Positions 16,574 to 26,419 are shown, counted from the first letter of the stretch. The stretch is DNA of 64,000 nucleotides from Fusobacteria bacterium ZRK30 (GCA_024628785.1 CP102404.1:434001-498000); one strand, 5' to 3'. Numbers and translations: made by a program. Notes: a model not told the origin generated them from the letters alone.

Positions 16574-18757
16574 ATGTATAAGTTATTATTTTCAATTTTT
16601 ATTTTATTGAATGTTTCTATCTATGGGATAGAGGGTTTAAACCTTCAATTTAACAAAGATGAAAAAGAATGGATTTCAGCACATGAAAACAAAATTATAA
16701 CGGTTTATTTGGATAAAGACAGGGGGATATTAAATTATGATTCAGAAGGAAAAAGAAAAGGTTTCTTTCCTAATATAATTAAATTATTGGAAGAAAATAC
16801 AGGATTAAAATTTCAAATAATCGATGAAGAAACTGAAATATTTGAGAGTTCTGTAGATTTAGGAGTTCCTGATATAGTAATGGGGGTAGAAGATTATAAA
16901 AGAAATAATAAAGAGTACAAATATATAGATATACCTATTGAGCTAGATGGAGTTGCAATTACCAGGAAAGATTATCCTTCCATCGATTTTAAAGAAGATA
17001 ATTTTGGGAAAAAAATTGTCTATGAAGAGGGAGATCAGATAAAAAATAAAATTATAAAAAAATACGGGAATCTAATTACACTGATATCTAAACCAAATCA
17101 AAAAGAAGCTGTAGAAGCGATCCTGTCTAAGGAAGCAGATATCTATATCGAAGATTATCAGGAGGCTTTAAAATATTTAGTCAAAAATCCAAATAATAAT
17201 GTAAAATTAAATTATTTTTCAAAAATTATTAAAACAGGTTATTATACTGGAGGAAAGGCAGAGTTTCAGCCGCTGCTAGATATAGTAGAGAGAATTTTTA
17301 ATAATAAAGACTTAACGATGAAGTTTTTTCACGAGGAAACGTTGAGTTATACAAAAAATAAGCTGGAAATATCTGCTGAAATAGAAAAATATATTAAGAA
17401 GAGAAAAAAAATAAAAGTATTACTCCCTTCCTTTGAAGAGTTTCCACAGCTTTATTATATTAATGGAAACAAAGTTCCTGAAGGATTTTTAGATAACTAT
17501 TTCTATGAAATTGATAAAATATTAGGGTTAAAAATAGAATTTGAAAGAGAAGATACAGATTCTGATTTTGACATAGACCCATTTATATTGAGTGTCAATG
17601 GGGAAGAATTGATACCTGAAAATGAAGAGATACTTATAACCGAACCCTACACCCAGATGCCGTTATTGATCTTTAGCAGTAGTGATGAAGGCTACGTTCC
17701 ATATTTTGATAACCTAAAAAAATATCGAATTGCTGTAGTAAAAGATTCTTTTATCGAAAAATATCTTTTGTATAAAGGGTTAGGGGGGAACTTAATAAGA
17801 TTTAAAAATATAGAACAGGTATTGGCAGCGGTAAGTTCTAAAAAAGCGGATATTTTAATAGGAGAATTACAGCAAATAGATTATTTTTCAAAACTATATA
17901 GTGCAAAGAATCTTCAAGTTGCAGGAACCATTCAGGATAAGCTGGAATTAAGTTTTGGAATACCTAAAGAAGATAAAATCCTTTATTTTTTAATAAATTC
18001 ATTAAATGATGAATTTTCTTATAGAATAAAAGAAGAAGAAAATAAATTTTTTATAGAGAAAATAGAAATAGCAAAAGATTATAAATTTTCCATAATTATC
18101 TCAGTATTTTCAATTTTTCTACTAAGTTTTGTTTATAATCATTTAAGAAAGTTTAAAAATACTTCTGTGAAATTAAAAAAATTAACTATTGGTCTGGTTG
18201 AAACTTTGGAAAACGCCAATACATTTAACGATGAAGATACCGGGGCACATATAAAGCGGTTAAATCAATATTCAGAATTATTGGCTGAAGAACTTAAAAT
18301 GTCAAACTCTTTTGTAAATGAAGTCGGGTTATATGCTTCACTTCATGATGTGGGGAAGATAGGGATATCTGATAGCATATTAAAAAAGCCCGGAAAGCTG
18401 ACTGAGGAAGAATTTGAGACAATGAAAAATCATGTGGAAATAGGGTATAATCTCATGAAGGATCTGGGAATTAGTCCAGTAGCCTTAAATATAGTCAGAT
18501 ATCACCATGAAAAATGGAATGGTTTGGGATATGGGAAAGGACTAAAGGGGGAAGAAATCCCAATCGAAGCCAGAATAGTGGCTTTAGCAGATGTATACGA
18601 CGCCTTACGACAGGAACGGGTTTATAAAAAAGCCTTCACTCATGAAAAATCAGTAGAGATAATAAGATCTGAAAGCGGTAAACATTTTGACCCTAGAATA
18701 GTTAAAATTTTTATAAAAAAACATAGACATTTTGAAAGAATTTTTGAGGGAAATTAA
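16574..18757 (+). CDS. two-domain periplasmic solute sensor with HD-GYP domain
   Basis: HD-GYP domains hydrolyse c-di-GMP. The 727-residue protein has a signal peptide (residues 1-18), two successive periplasmic solute-binding (SBP_bac_3 type) domains at roughly 30-260 and 270-500, one transmembrane helix near 507-527 (IIISVFSIFLLSFVYNH) and a cytoplasmic HD-GYP domain to the end. Metal motif LHDVGKIG, then VRYHHEKWNG are present. The signature GYP reads GYG (LGYGKGLKGEEIP), an uncommon change. The ligand is probably an amino acid or similar small molecule. ATG at 16574 follows TGGAGGAGTT. Its leader carries a c-di-GMP riboswitch. Confidence 0.92.
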   Translation: MYKLLFSIFILLNVSIYGIEGLNLQFNKDEKEWISAHENKIITVYLDKDRGILNYDSEGKRKGFFPNIIKLLEENTGLKFQIIDEETEIFESSVDLGVPDIVMGVEDYKRNNKEYKYIDIPIELDGVAITRKDYPSIDFKEDNFGKKIVYEEGDQIKNKIIKKYGNLITLISKPNQKEAVEAILSKEADIYIEDYQEALKYLVKNPNNNVKLNYFSKIIKTGYYTGGKAEFQPLLDIVERIFNNKDLTMKFFHEETLSYTKNKLEISAEIEKYIKKRKKIKVLLPSFEEFPQLYYINGNKVPEGFLDNYFYEIDKILGLKIEFEREDTDSDFDIDPFILSVNGEELIPENEEILITEPYTQMPLLIFSSSDEGYVPYFDNLKKYRIAVVKDSFIEKYLLYKGLGGNLIRFKNIEQVLAAVSSKKADILIGELQQIDYFSKLYSAKNLQVAGTIQDKLELSFGIPKEDKILYFLINSLNDEFSYRIKEEENKFFIEKIEIAKDYKFSIIISVFSIFLLSFVYNHLRKFKNTSVKLKKLTIGLVETLENANTFNDEDTGAHIKRLNQYSELLAEELKMSNSFVNEVGLYASLHDVGKIGISDSILKKPGKLTEEEFETMKNHVEIGYNLMKDLGISPVALNIVRYHHEKWNGLGYGKGLKGEEIPIEARIVALADVYDALRQERVYKKAFTHEKSVEIIRSESGKHFDPRIVKIFIKKHRHFERIFEGN

Positions 18758-18805
18758 AATAATTCTATCTTTAATGGAATAAAAAAATTATGAAAATATA
18801 AACTA

Positions 18806-18843
18806 AAAAAAATCTCACTATTAATAGAATAGTGAGATTTTTT
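18806..18843 (+). terminator. intrinsic terminator after the HD-GYP gene
   Basis: AAATCTCACTAT and ATAGTGAGATTT form a 12-bp stem with a seven-base loop, followed by TTTT. Confidence 0.9.
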
Positions 18844-18973
18844 GGTGGGATCTAGAACTCTTCATTTTTCTTCTTATATATAGACAGCTCATTATTTTTT
18901 AAAAGTTGTCTTTTTTTATAAAGGTTGATAAAATAACTAAAGAAAATAAAAGAGGCAGATAAGGGAGAGAGAG

Positions 18974-19654
18974 ATGGAGGAAAGAAAATTTCATAAGTTA
19001 ATAAAACATATAAAACAGGAAATAAAATCAGGCAATTTAAAAAATGGATCCCAGATATACCCCGAACGTACCCTGGCTGAAAATTTAAATATTGGGAGAT
19101 CATCGGTGAGGGAAGGGATCAAAATATTGGAAATAATTGGTTTAATTGAAAGTAGAAGAGGCGGAGGAAACTATATCACCAATGACTTTAAAAATATGCT
19201 GTGTAATCCATTATCTCTGGCTTTTGAATTGCAAAAGGGAAAAATAAGAGACGTTATTGAGCTCAGAAAGATGTTGGAACTCTCTAATGTGGAATTCGTG
19301 GTTAAGAGGGTAACTTCAGAGGAGATAGAGCAGGTTGAAAAAATCTATGAGACGATGTTAAATTGTAATGATATTGATAAATTAATTTACTTAGACAGAG
19401 ATTTTCATCTTTTAATGATGTCATTCTCTAAAAATATTTTATTAACTACGATTATTTCTGCTATATCTGAACTATTAGAAGAATCAATAATAGCTTCTAG
19501 AGGTATGTTTTTAGAAAAATTCGGGAAGAAAAAAATAGACTTAGATCATAAGATGATTTTAGAAGCCTTAAAAAATAGAGATGAAGAAGGATTAAAAAAT
19601 AGTTTAAGTATTCATTTTGATAATATAGAGAAAAGCTTGCCAAATTTAAATTAA
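18974..19654 (+). CDS. FadR-type GntR regulator (FCD domain), likely lactate-responsive
   Basis: The 226-residue protein has an N-terminal GntR winged helix (residues 5-70, with YPERTLAENLNIGRSSVREG and ESRRGGGNYI) and a C-terminal FCD effector domain with conserved His/Asp positions for a metal-bound organic acid. LldR, PdhR and LctA are close relatives that sense lactate or pyruvate. It is separated from the lactate dehydrogenase operon only by its own terminator, and an AATTGGT-NNN-ACCAATT operator stands in front of that operon. ATG at 18974 follows GGGAGAGAGAG. Equivalent to lctA of Acetobacterium woodii in position. Confidence 0.88.
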   Translation: MEERKFHKLIKHIKQEIKSGNLKNGSQIYPERTLAENLNIGRSSVREGIKILEIIGLIESRRGGGNYITNDFKNMLCNPLSLAFELQKGKIRDVIELRKMLELSNVEFVVKRVTSEEIEQVEKIYETMLNCNDIDKLIYLDRDFHLLMMSFSKNILLTTIISAISELLEESIIASRGMFLEKFGKKKIDLDHKMILEALKNRDEEGLKNSLSIHFDNIEKSLPNLN

Positions 19655-19656
19655 AT

Positions 19657-19692
19657 AAAAAAAACATCTTTGTTATGAGATGTTTTTTTTAT
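19657..19692 (+). terminator. intrinsic terminator after the FCD regulator
   Basis: ACATCT (19664-19669) pairs with AGATGT (19678-19683), flanked by A-run and T-run of eight, a bidirectional-looking hairpin. Confidence 0.85.
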
Positions 19693-19968
19693 TTAATTAT
19701 GTGAAAAAAATAATTTACTTATGAATTATAATCAATGTTTAAATTTAAATTAATTTTTCTGTTTTCAAACGATTTTTTTTATTTGTATTAAAATAGGTCT
19801 AAAAGACATGTAAGTAAAATAAAAAAATAGGATTTTTATAATATAGATGTTTGCAATTGGAAAAACAACTTAAATAAAAAAATAACTTTATTGACATAAT
19901 AGTGAATCGTAAAGTAACCTTTTAAAGGAAGCAAATTTTGATTATTTGTTTTTAATTTTTACAAAAAA

Positions 19969-19987
19969 AAATTGGTCATACCAATTT
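19969..19987 (+). promoter_or_regulatory. FadR/PdhR/LldR-type operator in front of the lactate operon
   Basis: AAATTGGTCATACCAATTT is a perfect 8-bp inverted repeat around CAT. It matches the ATTGGT-NNN-ACCAAT pattern bound by FCD-type GntR regulators such as PdhR and LldR. It lies ten bases before the AAGGAGG of the EtfB gene, in the leader. A TTGACA element at 19891 may be the -35 of the operon promoter, but no good -10 is seen. The gap 19693-19968 otherwise shows only AT-rich sequence. Confidence 0.75.
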
Positions 19988-20008
19988 AAAAATACAAGGA
20001 GGATATAT

Positions 20009-20791
20009 ATGAAAATTGCCGTTTGTATAAAACAAGTGCCTGGAGGTACTAATGTTCAAGTTGATCCAGTTACAGGAGTACTATTAAGAGATGGTGTTGA
20101 TTCAAAGATAAATCCATACGATCTTTATGCTTTAGAATCTGCATTTCAAATAAAAAATCAAGTCAGTAGTGAAATAGGAGTCCTATCTATGGGGCCCCCC
20201 CAAGCAAAAGCTGTGATTAAAGAATCATTTTCTATGGGAGTAGATACAGGTGTATTACTTTCTGACAGGAAGTTTGCCGGAGCCGATGTGTTAGCAACAT
20301 CTTATGCTCTAGCCCAAGGGCTAAAAGCAATGGGTGAGATAGATCTAATAATCTGCGGAAAACAAACTACCGATGGAGACACCGCTCAAGTAGGACCAGA
20401 GATGGCAGAATATTTATCCATCCCTCATATTTCGAATATAAGTAAAATATTAGAAGTAACCTCAGAAAGTCTAACTGTAGAAGCAGATATGGGTGAAACT
20501 ATAGAGATACAGACTATTGGTTATCCATGTTTAATCACAGTAGAAAAGGGAATATATTCCCCTAGACTGCCATCTTATAAAAATAAACTAGATACAGCTA
20601 CTAGAGAGATAAAAGTTTTAACTTTTGATGATTTAGATGATAAAGATGAAAAAAAATATGGTTTAAACGGGTCACCGACCCAGGTAGAAAGAATATTTAA
20701 TCCTCCTAAAAATGCAGATAAAGAGATGTTTTTAGGGGATGGAGCTGCAGTTGAATTATTTGAAAAATTGAGAGGAAGAAAAATTATCTAG
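20009..20791 (+). CDS. lctB: electron transfer flavoprotein beta subunit of the lactate dehydrogenase complex
   Basis: The frame opens at 19946, but ATG at 20009 follows AAGGAGGATATAT, giving [13 protein letters not shown], the canonical EtfB start, and 260 residues. The AMP/FAD-binding elements [21 protein letters not shown] and the later [11 protein letters not shown] are typical. In the Etf-linked lactate dehydrogenase of Acetobacterium, EtfB binds the bifurcating FAD and NAD and passes electrons between lactate, ferredoxin and NAD. The order here (EtfB, ferredoxin-EtfA, GlcD-like dehydrogenase, permease) is the same as lctBCDE, so the same confurcating role is inferred. It is first in the operon, with the EtfA gene nine bases downstream. 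Confidence 0.9.
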   Translation: MKIAVCIKQVPGGTNVQVDPVTGVLLRDGVDSKINPYDLYALESAFQIKNQVSSEIGVLSMGPPQAKAVIKESFSMGVDTGVLLSDRKFAGADVLATSYALAQGLKAMGEIDLIICGKQTTDGDTAQVGPEMAEYLSIPHISNISKILEVTSESLTVEADMGETIEIQTIGYPCLITVEKGIYSPRLPSYKNKLDTATREIKVLTFDDLDDKDEKKYGLNGSPTQVERIFNPPKNADKEMFLGDGAAVELFEKLRGRKII

Positions 20792-20800
20792 GAGGTTAAA

Positions 20801-22003
20801 ATGGCTAAATTAGTTATAAATCACGATAAAATAAATCATAAAAAAATGATGGAATTGATAGACCTATGTCCATTTAATGCAATCGAGGAACAAGAGGGGC
20901 AGACATATATAAATTCTGGATGTAAGATGTGTAAACTTTGTGTTAAAAATGGTAATGGAACTATTAATTTTGTAGAAGATGAAACTGTAACAAGCGTGAA
21001 TAAGAAGTTATGGAATGGAATAACTGTTTATATAGACCATTTTAACGGTGTAATAAATCCAGTATCTTTAGAATTGATAGGTAAAGCCAGAGAATTAGCT
21101 GAAATAATCAGTCATCCGGTCCAGGCGATCTTAATTGGTTCAAATGTAAAAAAAATAGCAGAAGAATTAGAACATTATGGCGTAGATCAAATTCATGTCT
21201 ATGACTATAAAGAATTGGAGCATTTTAAAGTTCAAAATTATACAGAGATATTTGCTGATTATATTGAAAAGAAAAAACCATCTTCCATATTGGTAGGAGC
21301 TACAACATTAGGAAGATCTTTGGCTCCAAGGGTAGCTGCAAGATTTAGAACGGGGCTTACTGCAGATTGTACTATCTTAAAGATGAAAGATAATACAGAT
21401 TTAGTGCAGATAAGACCAGCATTTGGTGGGAATATAATGGCACAAATAGTTACAGAAAGACATAGACCTCAGTTATGTACAGTGAGAGCGAAGATATTTG
21501 ATGCTCCTGAAAGAACGGTAGAAAAAAGTGGTGAAATAATAGATCATGAGATCGATATAAATAAATTAAATTCAAAAATTCAAGTTTTAGACGTAGTAAA
21601 AAAAGATAAAGAGGTATCTATAGCTGATGCGGAGGTAATTATTGCCATAGGAAGAGGGATAAAAAAAGAGGAAGATATTGAGATGATTCAAGAGTTTGCA
21701 GATCTTGTAGATGGAAAAATAGCTTGTACTAGACCTCTTATCGAATGTGGATGGATGAGCAATAAACTACAGGTTGGACTTAGTGGAAGGACTGTAAAAC
21801 CAAGATTATTATTTGCATTTGGAATCCATGGAGCAGTTCAGTTTACTGCTGGGATGAATGGAGCCGAAACAATAGTTGCTGTAAACACAGATGAACAGGC
21901 TTCAATATTTGATGTGGCACATTATGGGATTGTAGGAGATTTATATAAGGTCATTCCAAAATTGACAGAAGAAATAAAAAAAGACAGAAAAATTACTTTT
22001 TAA
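20801..22003 (+). CDS. lctC: electron transfer flavoprotein alpha subunit with N-terminal iron-sulfur domain
   Basis: The 400-residue protein is longer than plain EtfA because of an N-terminal ferredoxin-like domain with C23 (CPFNAI) and C41-x2-C44-x2-C47, enough for one [4Fe-4S] cluster. The EtfA domain follows (about 70-400) with the FAD-binding C-terminal element [19 protein letters not shown]. LctC of Acetobacterium has a comparable N-terminal cluster domain, thought to take electrons from ferredoxin for lactate oxidation with NAD. ATG at 20801 follows AGGAGGTTAAA. The next gene starts 13 bases after the stop. Confidence 0.92.
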   Translation: MAKLVINHDKINHKKMMELIDLCPFNAIEEQEGQTYINSGCKMCKLCVKNGNGTINFVEDETVTSVNKKLWNGITVYIDHFNGVINPVSLELIGKARELAEIISHPVQAILIGSNVKKIAEELEHYGVDQIHVYDYKELEHFKVQNYTEIFADYIEKKKPSSILVGATTLGRSLAPRVAARFRTGLTADCTILKMKDNTDLVQIRPAFGGNIMAQIVTERHRPQLCTVRAKIFDAPERTVEKSGEIIDHEIDINKLNSKIQVLDVVKKDKEVSIADAEVIIAIGRGIKKEEDIEMIQEFADLVDGKIACTRPLIECGWMSNKLQVGLSGRTVKPRLLFAFGIHGAVQFTAGMNGAETIVAVNTDEQASIFDVAHYGIVGDLYKVIPKLTEEIKKDRKITF

Positions 22004-22016
22004 ATGGAGGACTAAG

Positions 22017-23423
22017 ATGCAGAATAAATATAAAGAGATAGACATGAGTGATTTTGAAAATATAAAAAAGTTAATTGGAGATACAGAAAGAGTACTCTTT
22101 AAAGATGAGATCAACCCAGATTATTCCCACGATGAATTAGGCGGGATAGAAAAAATGCCGGATATATTGGTAAAAGTTTATACCACTAAAGAAATCTCAG
22201 ATATTATGAAATATGCCTATGAAAATCAGATTCCTGTAACTGCCAGAGGATCAGGAACAGGACTTGTAGGAGCATGTGTTCCTCTCTTTGGAGGAATAGT
22301 TATCGAGACTACAGGAATGAATAAGATCTTGGAATTGGATGAGGAAAACTTAACTCTGACATTAGAGCCTGGAGTATTACTTATGGAGATCAGTAAATAT
22401 GTAGAAGAACATGATTTTTTCTACCCTCCAGATCCAGGGGAAAAAAGTGCAACAATTGGAGGGAATATAAGTACCAATGCAGGGGGAATGAGAGCTGTAA
22501 AATATGGCGTAACTAGAGATTATGTAAGGGGGTTAGAAGTAGTTCTTCCCACTGGAGAAATTATTGAACTGGGAGGGAAAGTTGTAAAAAACTCTTCCGG
22601 TTATAGTATTAAAGATTTAATTATAGGTTCCGAAGGGACTTTGGGAATTATCACAAAGGTAATTTTAAAATTAATACCGTTACCTAAACATACCATAAGT
22701 TTGTTGGTTCCATTTGAGGAGCTGAATACTGCTATCGATGCAGTTCCTAGTATTATTAAATCTAAAGCCATACCTACAGCTATTGAATTCTTACAGAGGG
22801 AAGTAATTTTTGCTGCAGAGGAATATCTAGGGAAAGTATTTCCAGATAAATCCAGTGATTCTTATCTTTTATTAACTTTTGATGGAAACTCAAAGGAACA
22901 GGTAGAGAAAGACTATGAAAAAGTAGCTGACTTGTGTTTAGAAATAGGGGCTTTGGATGCTTACTTAGTAGATACAGAGGAAAGGAAGGAAGCTGTTTGG
23001 TCTGCTAGAGGAGCATTTTTAGAAGCTATACATGGTTCTACCGATGAAATGGATGAATGTGATGTGGTAGTTCCTAGAAATAATGTAGCAGAATTTATTA
23101 AATATACAAAAATTTTAGCCAAAGAATTTGATATCAGAATACCTAGTTTTGGTCATGCTGGAGACGGAAATCTGCATGTTTATATCTGTAAAGATAATAT
23201 GGATGTGGAGTTATGGACTAAAAAAAGAGAGGATGTCTTTAAAAAAATGTATGATAAATCTTTGGAATTAGGAGGATTAGTATCTGGAGAACATGGGATT
23301 GGATTTGCCAAGAAGGAATATATGTTTGATCAATACAATGGAGGCCATCTTAATTTGATGGTTGGTATAAAAAAATCTTTTGATCCTAAAAACATTTTAA
23401 ATCCTGGAAAGGTTTGTCAATAG
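22017..23423 (+). CDS. lctD: FAD-linked lactate dehydrogenase (GlcD/LctD family)
   Basis: The 468-residue enzyme has a PCMH-type FAD domain (residues 40-220, with [17 protein letters not shown] and [18 protein letters not shown]) and a C-terminal FAD-oxidase domain with [12 protein letters not shown] and [13 protein letters not shown], where conserved His residues bind metal and substrate. It oxidises 2-hydroxy acids. Placed directly after EtfB and EtfA, and before a lactate permease, it is the catalytic subunit of the Etf-linked lactate dehydrogenase, probably preferring D-lactate as in Acetobacterium. ATG at 22017 follows TGGAGGACTAAG. Confidence 0.92.
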   Translation: MQNKYKEIDMSDFENIKKLIGDTERVLFKDEINPDYSHDELGGIEKMPDILVKVYTTKEISDIMKYAYENQIPVTARGSGTGLVGACVPLFGGIVIETTGMNKILELDEENLTLTLEPGVLLMEISKYVEEHDFFYPPDPGEKSATIGGNISTNAGGMRAVKYGVTRDYVRGLEVVLPTGEIIELGGKVVKNSSGYSIKDLIIGSEGTLGIITKVILKLIPLPKHTISLLVPFEELNTAIDAVPSIIKSKAIPTAIEFLQREVIFAAEEYLGKVFPDKSSDSYLLLTFDGNSKEQVEKDYEKVADLCLEIGALDAYLVDTEERKEAVWSARGAFLEAIHGSTDEMDECDVVVPRNNVAEFIKYTKILAKEFDIRIPSFGHAGDGNLHVYICKDNMDVELWTKKREDVFKKMYDKSLELGGLVSGEHGIGFAKKEYMFDQYNGGHLNLMVGIKKSFDPKNILNPGKVCQ

Positions 23424-23467
23424 AATCAGTAGTAATTCTTTTAATAAAAGGTTTTACTATCTAACAT

Positions 23468-23507
23468 AAATACTCCCATTACCATCTATAGATGGGGGTA
23501 TTTTTTT
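23468..23507 (+). terminator. hairpin between lctD and the permease gene
   Basis: AATACTCCCAT at 23469-23479 pairs with ATGGGGGTATT at 23492-23502 (one G:T), followed by TTTTTT. It is a good intrinsic terminator and would lower permease transcription relative to lctBCD, or end the transcript if the permease has its own promoter. Confidence 0.8.
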
Positions 23508-23536
23508 ATATAATTTTTCATAAAAAGGAGGCAAAT

Positions 23537-25120
23537 ATGTTATTATTTACAGCCCTTATTGCAGTGCTTTTTCCCTTATTGTTTTTAGTTGTATTAAAAA
23601 TGCCGGCTAAAAAAGGAATGGCATTAAGTTATATAATTCTACTTATAGGTGCTTATTTTATTTGGGGGATGGAGTCTAAAGTTCTGGTTGCTTCATCACT
23701 TCAGGGTATCCATAAAGCACTAACGATACTTCTCATATTATTTGGTGCTATGGTTCTTTTAAATATGTTGAAAAATACAGGCGCTATTACTAGGTTAAAC
23801 AAGGGATTTAAATCTCTTTCTGAAGATATGAGAATATTAGCTATAATACTTGCATTTTTATTTGGTGCTCTCTTAGAAGGTGTTTCTGGGTTTGGTGCTC
23901 CTGTTGCTGTTGTTGGTGCTTTAATGGTTGCGTTAGAATTTCAACCACTAACTGCAGCTATATTAGTGCTTATTGCAAATAGTACTCCAGTTCCATTTGG
24001 AGCTGTGGGAACTCCAATTTTTGTAGGACTCAGTAATATTTCAGAGTTAGGAGCAAAAGATTTTGATAGTATAGCAACACTAATAACTAAGCTAGATATC
24101 TTTCTTGGTACCTTTATGCCTTTACTTCTTGTAGTGGTATTAGTATTATCATTTGGTAAAAAAAACAAGATAAAATCTATCCTTGAAATGGCTCCTTGGT
24201 CTATTTTGATAGGTCTAGTCTATACACTCTCTGCATACTTATATGCAAACCTTGTGGGACCTGAATTTGTTTCGATTCTTGCTCCTATTACTGGACTTTT
24301 TGTAGCAACTATTACTTGTAAGATGAAATTTTTAATTCCTAAGCATGTATGGTTAGAAGCTTTAGATGAAGAATCAAAGGGAGAGGAAAATGACTCTAAA
24401 AATGAGATGTCGTTATTTAGAGCTTGGGTCCCATATATCCTTGTAGTTATAACTCTATTAATTACTAGAATATTTCCTGTTATCAAAGGTTTCACAACTT
24501 CGGCTATAGACCTTTCTTGGAAACATATAATGGGGTTTGAACAAATCTCTGGGAAGTGGCCTTTATTATATTCTCCAGGAACTGTATTAATACTAGTAGC
24601 ATTTTTAACTATATTCATTCAAAATTCAAATTTGGATTCATTTAAAAGAGCCTGTTTCACTTCATTTGGCCAAGTAAAAAATACTACATTGATTCTATTT
24701 TCTACACTGGCATTGGTACAGATATTTTCAAATTCCTGGATCAATGCTACTGGTTATATATCGATGCCGCAATATATAGCCACTGCAATGAGTTCTTCAT
24801 TTTCAGACTCTTGGATCTTTATTGCTCCATTTATAGGGATGCTCGGAACCTTTATCTCTGGTAGTGGTACAGTATCAAATCTTACCTTTGGTGCTATTCA
24901 ACATGATGTGGCAAATATCATAAGTTTAAATCCGACACTAATCCTTGCAGAGCAAACTCTTGGAGCAGGGGTAGGACATATAATTTGTATTAATGTAGTT
25001 GTAGCAGCGTGTACTGTTGTTGGGTTATCTGGTAAAGAAGGGATAGTAATTAGAAAGGTATTCATACCTAGTATCTTCTATTCATTAGGTATAGGTATTG
25101 TAGCCTTTGCTTTTAGTTAG
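23537..25120 (+). CDS. lctP: L-lactate permease (LctP family)
   Basis: The frame opens at 23492, but ATG at 23537 follows AAAAAGGAGGCAAAT, so the protein begins MLLFTALIAVLFPL (527 aa). It has about 12-14 membrane helices and the family blocks GALLEGVSGFGAPVAVVGAL and NSTPVPFGAVGTPI. LctP proteins carry lactate and glycolate with protons or sodium. It supplies the dehydrogenase complex encoded upstream. The last 46 codons are repeated, with about 80-85 percent nucleotide identity, at 32600-32740 beyond larA, where they form a gene remnant. Confidence 0.93.
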   Translation: MLLFTALIAVLFPLLFLVVLKMPAKKGMALSYIILLIGAYFIWGMESKVLVASSLQGIHKALTILLILFGAMVLLNMLKNTGAITRLNKGFKSLSEDMRILAIILAFLFGALLEGVSGFGAPVAVVGALMVALEFQPLTAAILVLIANSTPVPFGAVGTPIFVGLSNISELGAKDFDSIATLITKLDIFLGTFMPLLLVVVLVLSFGKKNKIKSILEMAPWSILIGLVYTLSAYLYANLVGPEFVSILAPITGLFVATITCKMKFLIPKHVWLEALDEESKGEENDSKNEMSLFRAWVPYILVVITLLITRIFPVIKGFTTSAIDLSWKHIMGFEQISGKWPLLYSPGTVLILVAFLTIFIQNSNLDSFKRACFTSFGQVKNTTLILFSTLALVQIFSNSWINATGYISMPQYIATAMSSSFSDSWIFIAPFIGMLGTFISGSGTVSNLTFGAIQHDVANIISLNPTLILAEQTLGAGVGHIICINVVVAACTVVGLSGKEGIVIRKVFIPSIFYSLGIGIVAFAFS

Positions 25121-25268
25121 ATTCATAACTAATTTAATTTTTAATTAGTTTATAGATCCATTTTCATTGATTTTCATGGTATAGAGGAAAGTCATTTAAT
25201 GACGAAAGACTAAATAATTTATTTTAACTTTTATAATTCATAGTTAACTTGTTATGTTTTATATATTA

Positions 25269-25335
25269 GGAACTTTGTAAATTTACAAAATTCCTGAGAG
25301 TTAATATTTGATTTATAATTTATAGATCAAATATT
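25269..25335 (+). promoter_or_regulatory. two inverted repeats in the leader of the nickel/lar operon
   Basis: GGAACTTTGTAAATTTACAAAATTCC (25269-25294; shown here as a palindrome with core TTTGTAAATTTACAAA) and TAATATTTGAT...ATCAAATATTA (25302-25312 and 25325-25335, perfect 11-bp arms) lie in the 265-base gap before cbiM. Neither is followed by a T-run, so operators are likelier than terminators. A nickel- or lactate-responsive regulator is the natural guess. No known riboswitch pattern is seen in this gap. Confidence 0.4.
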
Positions 25336-25385
25336 AATTATTGTAATTAGTGTATAAAAAATAAAAGAATGGAGAGTGATCAAAT

Positions 25386-26348
25386 ATGCATATACCTGAT
25401 AATTATTTAAGCCCATCAACGTGTGCAGTATTGTTTGGAATAATGATTCCTGTATGGAGAAGAGCTACAAAAAAAGTAAAAGAGCAAATAAGTAGTAAAA
25501 AAATGCCTTTAGTTGGGATTTGTGCATCTTTTTCATTTTTAATAATGATGTTTAATGTACCTCTCCCTGGGGGAACTACGGGACACGCTGTAGGAGCTAC
25601 CCTTGTAGCAATACTTTTAGGTCCTCATGCTGCCGTACTAGCAATTACTATAGCTCTAGCTATTCAAGCACTTTTTTTTGGTGATGGTGGTATATTAGCT
25701 CTTGGAGCAAATTGTTTTAATATGGCTTTCATTATGCCATTTACAGGTTACTATATCTATAAATTTATAATGAACAAAACCAATTTCAAGCAAAAAGAGC
25801 TAATTGCAACTTTCGCTGCAGGATATATATCCCTTAATATATCTGCTTTTTTTACGGCTTTTCAATTTGGAATACAGCCATATATGTTTAGGGATGCAGT
25901 CGGATTACCACTTTATAACCCATATGGACTTGATATTGCTCTCCCTGCAATCTTAATACCACATCTACTTTTAGCAGGAATAATTGAAGGTATTGTAACA
26001 TCATCTGTATATTCTTATATTAAAAAGGTTTCACCTGAAATTATTTATAAAGGAAATGAATTTTCTATTAAGCTTCTATATATATTAATTGGGTCAATGG
26101 CTTTAATCACTCCTATTGGACTCATTGCTACGGGAACAGCATGGGGGGAATGGGGCGCTAAAGAACTTGGAGAGATTGTAGGTTTTATTCCCAAAGGTTT
26201 TAAAAGTGGATTTAATTTTGAATCTATGATGCCAGATTATGCAATAGCAGGGTTAGGTGAAATGTTTGGATATATACTCTCTGCCATTACAGGAATTACT
26301 CTGATATTTGTATTAACAAAATTATTATTTAAGAAAAATTTAAAATGA
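25386..26348 (+). CDS. cbiM: nickel/cobalt ECF transporter substrate-binding protein (CbiM/NikMN)
   Basis: The 320-residue membrane protein begins MHIPDNYLSPSTC; the N-terminal Met-His-Ile-Pro-Asp is the metal-binding hook of CbiM and NikM. Seven or so helices follow (PLPGGTTGHAVGATLVAILLGP is the family core), and the C-terminal 90 residues resemble the N component, so it is probably a fused NikMN. It works with the CbiQ and CbiO encoded next. Nickel is the likely ion, because the four lar genes that need it follow in the same direction. ATG at 25386 follows GGAGAGTGATCAAAT. Confidence 0.92.
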   Translation: MHIPDNYLSPSTCAVLFGIMIPVWRRATKKVKEQISSKKMPLVGICASFSFLIMMFNVPLPGGTTGHAVGATLVAILLGPHAAVLAITIALAIQALFFGDGGILALGANCFNMAFIMPFTGYYIYKFIMNKTNFKQKELIATFAAGYISLNISAFFTAFQFGIQPYMFRDAVGLPLYNPYGLDIALPAILIPHLLLAGIIEGIVTSSVYSYIKKVSPEIIYKGNEFSIKLLYILIGSMALITPIGLIATGTAWGEWGAKELGEIVGFIPKGFKSGFNFESMMPDYAIAGLGEMFGYILSAITGITLIFVLTKLLFKKNLK

Positions 26349-26362
26349 AGTTTGAAACTCAA

Positions 26363-26400
26363 TATTTACGGTGTTAAAAAGTAATACCATAAATTTTTTA
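26363..26400 (+). terminator. weak hairpin between cbiM and cbiQ
   Basis: ATTTACGGT (26364-26372) pairs with ACCATAAAT (26386-26394) with one mismatch and is followed by TTTTTT. It may attenuate rather than stop the operon transcript. Confidence 0.45.
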
Positions 26401-26419
26401 AGATGGAGAGATATAAATT

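Noticed and set aside
24220-24618. 132-codon minus-strand frame inside the permease gene
   Set aside because: It is the reverse of the strongly coding lctP frame, has no ribosome site and no family resemblance.
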